This document shows positions 52,157 to 59,331 of a stretch of 64,000 nt of DNA, piece after piece (position 1 is the first letter of the stretch; each line of letters starts with the position of its first letter). A program made the translations under genes and the position numbers. Below the pieces are notes generated by a model, which was not told where the DNA came from, did no database searches, and saw only the letters and a list, made by a program, of their open reading frames with translations. Source of the DNA: CADEEV01 sp032127875 (GTDB lineage Bacteria > Acidobacteriota > Vicinamibacteria > Fen-336); NCBI GenBank assembly GCA_032127875.1, contig JAQBHI010000049.1, forward strand, positions 41,979 through 105,978, given 5' to 3'.

Positions 52157-53293
52157 GTGATGCTACCGATTGTCGACGCTGCGCCGGTCCCGATGGTCGA
52201 CCTCAATGCGCAATACCAGCGGATCAGGGCCGAGGTCGACGAGGCGATCGCGCGCGTAGTCGAGAGCGCCCACTTCATCAACGGGCCCGATTGCCGGCTG
52301 TTCGAGCAGGAGTTCGCGGCCTACTGCGGGGTTTCTCAGGCCGTGGGCGTCGCAAACGGTACTGACGCCCTGATTCTGGCGCTGCGCGCCTACGGGATCG
52401 GCAGCGGGCACGAAGTCGTCACGGTTGCCAACACGTTCATCGCCACGGGCGAGGCGATCCTGCTGAACGGTGCCCGGCCCGTGTTCGTGGACGTGGACGA
52501 GGCCTCCTTCACGCTGGACCCGCGTCTGCTCGAGAAGGCGCTCACGCCTCGCACCAGATTGATCCTGCCGGTGCATCTCTACGGTCAGCCCGCGGACATG
52601 CAGCCGATCCTCGACATCGCGAAGCGCCACGGCCTGCCCGTCCTGGAAGACGCAGCCCAGGCGCACGGCGGGGCGATCGGCGGGCGGCGGGTCGGCAGCC
52701 TGGGCCACAGCGCCTGCTTCAGCTTCTATCCCGGGAAAAACCTCGGTGCGTATGGCGACGCGGGCATGGTGGTCTCGAACGATGCCGACTTCATCGCCCG
52801 GCTGAGACAGCTGGCCAACCACGGCGGTGGCGCGCACAAATACGACAACATCGTGGTCGGCACCAACAGCCGCCTCGACACGCTTCAGGCCGCGATCCTG
52901 CGCGTCAAGCTGCGCCATCTCGACACCTGGAATCGCGAGCGCCGCGAGCGCCTTGCAGCCTACACGAAGGCGCTCCACGGAACGCCCGGCCTCGTCCTCC
53001 CCGCCGAGCGACCCGGCGTCAGCTCCGCCTGGCACCTCTACTCGATTCGCGTGAAGTACGACCGCGAGGGTCTCGAGAAACAGCTGACCTCGCGAGGCAT
53101 CGCCACGGCCCGCCACTACTCGAAGCCGATCCACCTGCAACCCGCGCTGGCCTCGGTCGGGGGCCGGGAAGGCGACCTGCCCGTCTCGGAAATGCTGTCC
53201 CGCGAGATCCTGCAGCTCCCGCTCTACCCGGAACTGCCCTTCGAAGCGATCACCCGCATCGCGGGCGAGATCAAGAGCTTCCTGGCCGGCTGA
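52157..53293 (+). CDS. DegT/DnrJ/EryC1/StrS-family sugar aminotransferase
   Basis: A 378-residue PLP enzyme. The N-terminus PMVDLNAQYQRIRAEVDEAIARVVESAHFINGPDCRLFEQEFAAYCG is typical; GTDALILAL, LEDAAQAHGG (Asp binds PLP nitrogen) and FSFYPGKNLGAYGDAG with the Schiff-base Lys are present. It transaminates a nucleotide-linked keto-sugar, usually for envelope polysaccharide. GTG 52157 is the start. Its last 70 bases overlap the convergent broken gene. No other sugar-nucleotide genes are adjacent. Confidence 0.92.
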   Translation: MMLPIVDAAPVPMVDLNAQYQRIRAEVDEAIARVVESAHFINGPDCRLFEQEFAAYCGVSQAVGVANGTDALILALRAYGIGSGHEVVTVANTFIATGEAILLNGARPVFVDVDEASFTLDPRLLEKALTPRTRLILPVHLYGQPADMQPILDIAKRHGLPVLEDAAQAHGGAIGGRRVGSLGHSACFSFYPGKNLGAYGDAGMVVSNDADFIARLRQLANHGGGAHKYDNIVVGTNSRLDTLQAAILRVKLRHLDTWNRERRERLAAYTKALHGTPGLVLPAERPGVSSAWHLYSIRVKYDREGLEKQLTSRGIATARHYSKPIHLQPALASVGGREGDLPVSEMLSREILQLPLYPELPFEAITRIAGEIKSFLAG

Positions 53294-53754
53294 CGGATCG
53301 CGACCGGATCTTCGACCTCGACGTCCGCCTGGAAGAGGCCGCGGCCGATGCCCACGCGACGGTCGCCCGCATTTGGCTTGTTTCCACAGGCGAACGAGCC
53401 GATCGCCCGCGGCAGGATCAGTTGATAGGAGGCAGCCGCGCCCCTCCGCGGCAAGACCAGTTCCGCCTCGGGCGCGTCGGCGACGACCTGCTTGCCGCCG
53501 CCCGTGCAATTCAAGAGTCCCCGCACTTGGTGACGGGCGGTGAGAACGATTCGCTGCGGCACGAGGCGGACGCGGTCCGCGATCACCGCGCCGTTCGCAT
53601 CAAGCACCGGAGTCCGACCGGCCTCCCGGAACTCGAGCGTGAAGTCCGTCTGGTACGGGTGCTCGCCGCCGCCCTCCCAGATCATCGCCTCGACGTGCGC
53701 GGTGCCGGCCTAGAGCACGCCGACCAGCAAGACACCTGCAAGGCCCGGCGTGCG
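53224..53754 (-). pseudogene. Secreted protein gene with a stop codon in the signal peptide (probably broken)
   Basis: From ATG 53685 a coherent protein of about 153 residues is read (IWEGGGEHPYQTDFTLEFREAG, later VRLVPQRIVLTARHQVRGLLNCTGGGKQ and IGSFACGNKPNAGDRRVGIGRGLFQADVEVEDP). Upstream in the same frame lies a signal-peptide-like stretch, GLAGVLLVGVL, then TAG, then AGTAHVEA. No start codon other than TTG or ACG precedes it, so the gene is best read as having lost its start and having a nonsense codon in the signal peptide. The product is not recognised. Its 3' end overlaps the aminotransferase gene. Confidence 0.45.
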
Positions 53755-54159
53755 TCAGTCCTGCTTCGCCGCGGAGGCGAGCAGCCGGAGCTGGGCTTCG
53801 GCGGCTTTGCGGACTTCGAGGTGGCGGCTCTCGGCCAGGATCCGGCGCAGGTAGTCGCTGTCCTCGGTGCGGTTCATGCCGCGGACCAGGATCTGGCCGA
53901 TGTGCCGGTCGCTCGAGCGGTCGCGCAGCAGACCGACGTCGCGGACCTTCTTGGCCGCTTCCTGGCGAATGAAGAAGTGGCGGTTGCTGTCGATGATCTC
54001 GAGCAGCGTCTTGTCGTCGTCGTGCGGAACCCCGAGCGATTCGATTCGAAACAGCAGTTCGTCGTCGGAGAGTGCCAGCCAGCCGTATTCCGTCGCCGCT
54101 TGCGGGCCTTGGCGCCCGGCCTGGCGCCGGCCCGGGTCGTCGTCTTCGGGCTCGCTCAG
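53755..54159 (-). CDS. HEAT-repeat-like small protein, apparent CTG start
   Basis: A 134-residue helical protein. Repeated helical pairs such as DDKTLLEIIDSNRHFFIRQEAAKKVRD and YLRRILAESRHLEVRKAAEAQLRLLA look like HEAT/PBS-lyase-type repeats. There is no ATG, GTG or TTG in frame upstream of the conserved part; the frame begins at CTG 54159, which overlaps the PilZ stop (CTGA) and follows GGAG by about 8 bases. Callers limited to standard start codons miss it. It is coupled to PilZ, suggesting a shared role in c-di-GMP signalling. Confidence 0.68.
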   Translation of the reverse strand: MSEPEDDDPGRRQAGRQGPQAATEYGWLALSDDELLFRIESLGVPHDDDKTLLEIIDSNRHFFIRQEAAKKVRDVGLLRDRSSDRHIGQILVRGMNRTEDSDYLRRILAESRHLEVRKAAEAQLRLLASAAKQD

Positions 54160-54542
54160 GAGGCCGTCTCCAGAAGCCGGGCGGCCCGCTCGCGAAACTC
54201 CGCGAGTACCGAATCCACGGTCCGTCGCTGCTCCGAAGTGAGCCCCTTGAAGCTGACGCCGAACGAGTGCAGGCCGCTCACGTCGGAGGCGGTGCGCACC
54301 CAGCGCGCCTCGGCCGGCAGGCGATGCTTGGCCGCGCGCGTCCGCAAACGCAACTCGAGCGTGAGCCGCTGGCCCACACGCGGCGGCGGCTCGTCGGAGT
54401 ACACGCGCGCGCCGCGGACCGAGAGGTTGGTGACGTAGCCCGACAAGCGCCGCCGGCCTGCCACCACGCGGCAGGCCGCCAGATACGGCTCGATGCGCCG
54501 CGTCTTGCGCTTGTCCTTGCTCTCAGGCACGCTCCGCACCAT
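54156..54542 (-). CDS. PilZ-domain protein (c-di-GMP binding)
   Basis: A single PilZ domain of about 128 residues. The c-di-GMP motif is present: KRKTRRIEPYL supplies the Arg-rich loop and VTNLSVRGARVYSDEP the N-x-S-x-R-G box. ATG 54542 is chosen because GAAGGAGG lies 8 bases upstream; it overlaps the PlsC gene end by 20 bases. It probably works as a small c-di-GMP adaptor for motility or surface glycan export. The HEAT-like gene follows with CTGA overlap. Confidence 0.88.
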   Translation of the reverse strand: MVRSVPESKDKRKTRRIEPYLAACRVVAGRRRLSGYVTNLSVRGARVYSDEPPPRVGQRLTLELRLRTRAAKHRLPAEARWVRTASDVSGLHSFGVSFKGLTSEQRRTVDSVLAEFRERAARLLETAS

Positions 54543-55236
54543 CGGACTCGCCTCCTTCCGCGCCTTGCTCCAGCGCGGCCGCGATCCGGCCACGAACCTC
54601 GGCGATCAAGAGATCGCGGTCGTCGTAACTGTACCCTCCTGCTTCGAGCGGGTCCAGGACCCGCAGCGTGACTGTGCCGGGCCTCACACTGAAGCCGCCG
54701 CGCGGCAGCAGCTCCCGAATGCCCGAGATCGCCACCGGCAGGATCCTGCTGCCCGCCTCGGCCGCCACCACGAAGCCGCCCTTCCGGAATTCCCCAAGGC
54801 TCCCGGTCTTCGTTCGCGTGCCTTCCGGGAAGATCAAGAAGCAGTTGCCGCCTTTGAGCGACGCCACCGCCGCGCTGATCGCCGGGCGCGACTGCTCGGG
54901 ATCCTTACGGTCGACTTCGATGAAGCCTGCATAACGCAGGCAGTTGCCGAAGAACGGCGTGCGGTACAGCTCGGTCTTCACGACTGCCTTGAAGTCGATG
55001 CCGAGCGTGAGCGCCACGACCGGCGCATCGAGCTGGCTGACGTGATTGGGCATCACCACGACGTTGCGGGTGTCGGCGAGGCGCTGCTTGCCAAGGACGA
55101 CGAAGCGTGTGCCGGCGATGAAGAGCATGATCCTGCAGCCGAGCCGGCCGAGCCTATAGAGCAGCGCGGGTGAGCCCAGCAGCCGGGCCACGGGGTAACC
55201 GATCAGGCTCGCGAGGACGACGTAGGGAGGAATCAC
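54523..55236 (-). CDS. plsC: 1-acyl-sn-glycerol-3-phosphate acyltransferase (PlsC family)
   Basis: A 237-residue acyltransferase. NHVSQLD is the HX4D catalytic block I, FFGNCLRYAGFIEVDR block II, and FPEGTRTKTG block III. It makes phosphatidic acid or a related acyl lipid at the membrane. GTG 55236 is the conservative start; CTG 55271, overlapping the IHF stop (CTGA), would add a hydrophobic N-terminus (LIRAALILA) more typical of the family. It is downstream of the IHF/HU gene and upstream of PilZ. Confidence 0.88.
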   Translation of the reverse strand: MIPPYVVLASLIGYPVARLLGSPALLYRLGRLGCRIMLFIAGTRFVVLGKQRLADTRNVVVMPNHVSQLDAPVVALTLGIDFKAVVKTELYRTPFFGNCLRYAGFIEVDRKDPEQSRPAISAAVASLKGGNCFLIFPEGTRTKTGSLGEFRKGGFVVAAEAGSRILPVAISGIRELLPRGGFSVRPGTVTLRVLDPLEAGGYSYDDRDLLIAEVRGRIAAALEQGAEGGESDGAERA

Positions 55237-55267
55237 CGCCAGGATGAGAGCGGCCCGGATCAGGAGA

Positions 55268-55588
55268 TCAGGACTCCCGGTTGGGCTCGGAGGCCGCGGG
55301 GGCGCCGGCCATGGCTCCGTTCAGCAGGGCCTTCAGTTCCTTGCCCATCTTGAAGTAGGGGATCTTCTTCGACGGAACGTCCACCTTCTCGCCGGTCTTG
55401 GGGTTGCGTCCCTTGCGCGGCGCCCGGTTCCGGAAGCGGAAGCTTCCGAAGCCGCGGATCTCGACCTCTGAGCCGTTCTGAAGGGCCGAGACGATGCTCT
55501 TGAGGGCCGCCTCGACGATGATCCCGGACTGAACCTGGGTGATATCGAGGCGCTTCGCCACGATGTTGATCAGGTCCGCCTTCGTCAT
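55268..55588 (-). CDS. HU/IHF-family DNA-binding protein
   Basis: About 106 residues beginning MTKADLINIVAKRLDITQ. The DNA-wrapping arm reads GSFRFRNRAPRKGRNPKTGEKVDVPSKKIPYFKMGKELK, the form seen in Acidobacteriota and Myxococcota IHF beta proteins. It bends DNA and can assist sigma-54 activation or nucleoid packing. ATG 55588 is chosen by homology; ATG 55612 and a TTG at 55639 are alternatives with poor ribosome-binding sites. C-terminal extension of about 12 residues is unusual. Confidence 0.9.
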   Translation of the reverse strand: MTKADLINIVAKRLDITQVQSGIIVEAALKSIVSALQNGSEVEIRGFGSFRFRNRAPRKGRNPKTGEKVDVPSKKIPYFKMGKELKALLNGAMAGAPAASEPNRES

Positions 55589-55721
55589 CGCACTTCTGGA
55601 GGGCTCGTTCATCGCAGCGCTTGGCTCGCTAGGGGTCAAAAGACGAACAGAAGTCTAGCCCTGGGATCAGGCCGAAGTCAAGGCAGCGTTTGGAGTTGGA
55701 CGAGGCCGACGGTGTGGTCGC

Positions 55722-56273
55722 CTAGGCGTCCGCCGTGCGCCGGCGCAGCCCGACCGGCTTCTGACGCACGGGCTTGGGCGCGGCTTCGAAGGTCTTGTTG
55801 AGGGCCTTCTCGACCTTTTCCTCGATGGTCTCCAGCGTCTTGCCCTCGACCTCGGCGATCTCACTCGTGATCAGGAACTTGGCGCGGTCGAGCATGCGCT
55901 TCTCACGGAACGAGAGGGCCTTCTTCTTCGAAAGGAAGGTGAGGCCCTTGAGAACGTGGGCCACCTCGAAGATGCTGCCCGTCCGCATCTTGTCCGAATT
56001 CTCCTTGAAGCGGCCCTTCCAGTTCGAATGCTGCTCGATCGTGCCGTCGCCGAGAATCGTGAAGATCTTGCGCACGTCGCTCGAGCTGATGACCGGCCGC
56101 AGGCCCACCCCGCCGGCGTTCTGCTGCGGAACCCAGACCCGCGAGTCGTTCGAAAGGATGCGCAGCTTGTAGAGGCTGATCTTGCCCGTCGGCGTCGGCC
56201 GGGTCTGGATGCTCTCGACGATGCCGATGCCGTGATTCGGGTAGATGACCTTCTCGCCGACCTGGAACTCCAC
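55722..56273 (-). CDS. CarD/CdnL-family RNA polymerase-binding regulator
   Basis: A 183-residue protein. The N-terminal RNA-polymerase-interaction domain begins VEFQVGEKVIYPNHGIGIVESIQ, and a Trp-containing DNA-binding helical domain follows (ILSNDSRVWVPQQNAGGVGLRPVIS). It stabilises open promoter complexes, especially at rRNA genes. GTG 56273 follows GAGAGG by 5 bases; longer upstream starts add non-conserved sequence. A C-terminal Arg/Pro-rich tail is present. Confidence 0.88.
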   Translation of the reverse strand: MEFQVGEKVIYPNHGIGIVESIQTRPTPTGKISLYKLRILSNDSRVWVPQQNAGGVGLRPVISSSDVRKIFTILGDGTIEQHSNWKGRFKENSDKMRTGSIFEVAHVLKGLTFLSKKKALSFREKRMLDRAKFLITSEIAEVEGKTLETIEEKVEKALNKTFEAAPKPVRQKPVGLRRRTADA

Positions 56274-56388
56274 GCGGACCTCTCTTTCGAGTCTTACCGA
56301 TGAGCTCGGGTGGGTTTGGGTGCTTGCACGATAAAGCGCCGAGAAGGACATTGTAGCAAACGCCGCTGCGCGCGGCAAACGCAAGGGC

Positions 56389-57504
56389 TCAGGAATCCTG
56401 TGCGTACTCCTTGAGCACCGCGACGCACCGATCGATATCGGCCTCGTTGTTGTAGAAGTGCGTCGAGATGCGGATGCCCTGGCGCTTCTCGGTCACGAGC
56501 ACGCCCTGGCGACGCAGGGCGCGGGCGCAGCCGGCGGGATCGTCGGCCTCCACGAGCGTTTCGCCCGAGCGGTGGGCGCCGCCGGGAGACAAGCAGGCGA
56601 AGCCTGCCTCGGCGAGCGACGCAGTCAGATAGGCGTTGAGTTCGAGGACGCGCTGCGCGATGTGCGGGATGCCGATGCCGAGGACGTAGTCGAGCGCCGC
56701 ACCCAGTGCGAAGATCGCCCCGAAAGGTGGGCAGCCCAATTCCGCCCGTTCCGCCGAGGCAAGCACCTTGTATGCCCGGTTGTCGAACTCGAACGGATTC
56801 TCGACGCTCATCCAGCCCAGATTTCGGGGTGGACGGCGTGCCAGAAGCGCGCGGCTCATGTACACGAAGCCCGCCCCGTAGCCCGCGCACAGCCACTTGT
56901 GCCCGGCGCTGGCGAGGGCGTCGATCTGGCACTTCTTCACGTCGATCGGAAAAGCCCCGACACTCTGGCTTCCGCAGACCACGAAACTGCGACGCCCCTT
57001 TATCGCGCCGAAGGCCTCGAGATCCTGGCGGCAGCCGTTCGAGAATTGCACGTGGCTCAGGACCAGGCTCGCCGCCTTCGGCGCGTCGGCGAGCGAAAAC
57101 GACTCGATGTGGAGGATGCCCTCGACCGCGGGCACGAAATGCAGGGCCGCACCGCGATGCAGCCACGGCAGCGTGACCGTCGGGAACTCGAGCTCGTCGG
57201 TGAGTACGGCCCCGTCGTCGGCCAAGAGGTCGGCGATCAGGTTCATGCCCACGGAGGTGTTGTCGACGAACGCGATCTCGTCGGGCTCAGCGCCGATCAG
57301 GCTGGCCGCCTGCACGCGTGCGTGGGCGCGGCGCGCGAGCCACAACTCCCAGGCGCGATCCCCCGACTCTTCGAGTTCCCGGTAGAACGCGCTCACCGCT
57401 TCGCGCACCGGCTTCGGCGTGGGGCTACCGGCCGCGGCGTTCAGGTAGACGTAGCGTTCGGCGGCCGGGAAGTCCTTGCGCAGCTCGTCCCAGGCAGGGG
57501 CCAT
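56389..57504 (-). CDS. Class V aminotransferase-fold PLP enzyme (cysteine desulfurase/selenocysteine lyase-like)
   Basis: A 371-residue PLP enzyme. It has YVYLNAAAGSPTPKPVREAVSAFY, the aspartate/His strand region, and the Schiff-base Lys in ASAGHKWLCAGYGAGFVY. The conserved Cys loop of group-II desulfurases/selenocysteine lyases is not evident, and a bulky NENG-type insertion is absent. It may be a desulfurase, kynureninase-like or isopenicillin-epimerase-like enzyme. ATG 57504 lies 92 bases from the divergent tRNA-Leu. A selenoprotein elsewhere in the window makes a selenium role worth testing but gives no direct support. Confidence 0.82.
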   Translation of the reverse strand: MAPAWDELRKDFPAAERYVYLNAAAGSPTPKPVREAVSAFYRELEESGDRAWELWLARRAHARVQAASLIGAEPDEIAFVDNTSVGMNLIADLLADDGAVLTDELEFPTVTLPWLHRGAALHFVPAVEGILHIESFSLADAPKAASLVLSHVQFSNGCRQDLEAFGAIKGRRSFVVCGSQSVGAFPIDVKKCQIDALASAGHKWLCAGYGAGFVYMSRALLARRPPRNLGWMSVENPFEFDNRAYKVLASAERAELGCPPFGAIFALGAALDYVLGIGIPHIAQRVLELNAYLTASLAEAGFACLSPGGAHRSGETLVEADDPAGCARALRRQGVLVTEKRQGIRISTHFYNNEADIDRCVAVLKEYAQDS

Positions 57505-57596
57505 TGCCGAGAGGATAGCGTAAACGGCGGCGCTGTGATCCGGTCCTTGGGGCGCGACGGCCACGGCAGACTCGCATACACTTAAGATCCGCTTCG

Positions 57597-57684
57597 GCCG
57601 GAGTGGCGGAATGGCAGACGCCCCGGACTCAAAATCCGGTACTTCGCAAGGAGTGTGCGGGTTCAAGTCCCGCCTCCGGCACCA
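57597..57684 (+). tRNA. tRNA-Leu (anticodon CAA)
   Basis: A class II tRNA with a long variable arm. The 7-bp acceptor stem GCCGGAG (57597-57603) pairs with CTCCGGC (57674-57680), followed by discriminator A and an encoded CCA. The anticodon stem CCGGA/TCCGG encloses loop CTCAAAA, anticodon CAA at 57630-57632, reading UUG. The T-loop GGTTCAAGTCC is intact. TAAGAT (57583-57588) 8 bases upstream is a likely -10. Confidence 0.95.
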
Positions 57685-57730
57685 CTGGCGGTCGAGCAGC
57701 CGCCGGTTTCGGGGCCGCTTGGGTAGGCTA

Positions 57731-58072
57731 GTGGAGATCACTGCAGAACAGGTCGCCAGCGTCCTCGTGCTCTCGCCGCAGGGGCGCCTCGACAGCAACA
57801 CCTCGCCCCGGCTCGAGGAGCGTGCGTTTCTGGAGATCAGCGGCGGGACCACGCGCCTGGTGGTCGACCTGTCCGCCATCGACTACATCAGCAGCGCTGG
57901 AGTGCGCGCGTTTCTCGCCGTGGCCAGAAGACTCAAGGACCCGCCTGCCCGCCTCGTGCTGTGCGGCATGGCGCCCAGCGTCAGGCAGATCTTCGATCTC
58001 GCGGGGTTCACGGCGATCTTCGCGATCGAGGGCATGCGCGACGACGCCCTGGCCCGCGCCGCCGGGCCGTGA
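57731..58072 (+). CDS. STAS-domain anti-sigma-factor antagonist (RsbV/SpoIIAA-like)
   Basis: A 113-residue STAS protein. LVVDLSAIDYISSAGVRAFLAVARRLKD contains the phosphorylatable Ser in the SSAG loop. In partner-switching it binds an anti-sigma kinase when dephosphorylated. GTG 57731 is the likely start; longer forms would include the tRNA. It overlaps the SpoIIE-type phosphatase gene (GTGA), its expected activator. Confidence 0.9.
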   Translation: MEITAEQVASVLVLSPQGRLDSNTSPRLEERAFLEISGGTTRLVVDLSAIDYISSAGVRAFLAVARRLKDPPARLVLCGMAPSVRQIFDLAGFTAIFAIEGMRDDALARAAGP

Positions 58073-59325
58073 GCGACGGCCGGCGGCTGCGCTCGCTGCT
58101 CGACGTCTCGCAGGCGATGGCGGCGGAGATCGACCTGGAGGCGCTGCTCGAGGTGATCCTGCGGCGCGCCAACGAGATCATGGAGGCCGAGCGCAGCAGC
58201 CTCTTCATCTACGAAGAGACGACACAGACGCTCTCGAACCGGATCTCGGGGGCCCTGAAGCCTGGCAGCGTGCGCGTCGCCCTGGGTGAAGGCATTGCGG
58301 GGCACGTCGCGAAGACGCAAGCGGTTCTGAACGTCCCCGACGCCTACGCCGACCCGCGCTTCAACCCGAGCTTCGACAAGGAAACGAGTTTCCGCACGCG
58401 GTCGATCCTGTGCGCGCCGATGGTCGCGCGCAACGGCCGGCTGATGGGCGTGCTGCAGGCGCTCAACAAGGCCGGGGGGGGCGCCTTCACGGGCGAAGAC
58501 GAGGAGCTGTTGTTGGCTTTTGCCTCGCACGCGGCGATCGCGCTCGATCGTGCGCAACTGGTCGAGGCCTTCGTCGACAAGCAGCGCATCGAAGAAAGCC
58601 TGCGCCTCGCACACGACATCCAGATGGGGATGCTGCCCCGCAGCTTCCCGGAGCGGCCGGGTCTGCGTACGTTCGCGAGACTGCTGCCGGCGCGCTCGGT
58701 GGGCGGCGACCTCTACGATGTGGTGGACCTGGGCGATCGCGTCTTCTTCCTGGTGGGCGACGTGTCCGGCAAGGGCGTTCCCGCCGCGCTGTTCATGGCG
58801 GTGACCAGGACGCTGCTGCGCGCGAGCGTCGAGATCGAGCGCACGCCCGCCGCCGTGCTGGCCCGCGTCAACCGCGAGCTCAGCCGCGACAACGAGCGAT
58901 CGATGTTCGTCACCGCTTTCGTCGGTTGCCTGGAGCTGGCCAGCGGCGAGCTCCAGTTCTCGAACGCGGGCCACAATCCCCCCTACCGGGTTGACCGTGA
59001 CGGAGGGATCACCGAGGTACAAGACGCCCACGGGATGGCGATGGGGATCCTGGAAGAGTTCCCCTACACGACCGGAAGCTTGAAGCTCGACGCCGGTGAC
59101 GGGCTGTTCCTCTTCACCGATGGCGTGGTCGAGGCGCTGAACCGGCCGGGCGAGCAGTTCGGGTCCGAACGTCTCATGGCCTACCTGACCGCGAGCGCGC
59201 AGTCGCCTCCCGAGGCCGTCGTGCGAGGCGTCCTTGCTTCCGTGTCGGCGTTCGTCGGCGACGCCCCCCAGTTCGACGACATCACGGTGCTCTCGCTCCG
59301 CTTCGGCGACCCTCTGAAGGCGTGA
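58069..59325 (+). CDS. GAF-domain SpoIIE-type PP2C phosphatase
   Basis: A 418-residue protein. Residues about 5-165 are a GAF sensor (SLLDVSQAMAAEIDLEALLEVIL...ALNKAGGGAFTGEDEELLLAFASHAAIALD). A linker helix (RIEESLRLAHDIQMGMLPRSFP) leads into a PP2C domain with RSVGGDLYDVVDLGDRVFFLVGDVSGKGVPAALFMA, ANAGHNPP-type SNAGHNPP, and LFLFTDGVVEALN plus the terminal DDITVLSLRF metal Asp. It dephosphorylates the adjacent STAS protein in response to a signal. GTG 58069 overlaps the STAS stop. Confidence 0.92.
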   Translation: MSDGRRLRSLLDVSQAMAAEIDLEALLEVILRRANEIMEAERSSLFIYEETTQTLSNRISGALKPGSVRVALGEGIAGHVAKTQAVLNVPDAYADPRFNPSFDKETSFRTRSILCAPMVARNGRLMGVLQALNKAGGGAFTGEDEELLLAFASHAAIALDRAQLVEAFVDKQRIEESLRLAHDIQMGMLPRSFPERPGLRTFARLLPARSVGGDLYDVVDLGDRVFFLVGDVSGKGVPAALFMAVTRTLLRASVEIERTPAAVLARVNRELSRDNERSMFVTAFVGCLELASGELQFSNAGHNPPYRVDRDGGITEVQDAHGMAMGILEEFPYTTGSLKLDAGDGLFLFTDGVVEALNRPGEQFGSERLMAYLTASAQSPPEAVVRGVLASVSAFVGDAPQFDDITVLSLRFGDPLKA

Positions 59326-59331
59326 TGCGGC

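Noticed and set aside
53710..53712. Pyrrolysine at the TAG codon
   Set aside because: Pyrrolysine systems are rare, the position is in a signal peptide, and no pyl genes are seen.
56389..57504. Calling the class V enzyme a selenocysteine lyase because a selenoprotein is present
   Set aside because: The diagnostic Cys loop is not evident and the genes are 25 kb apart; only the fold is supported.
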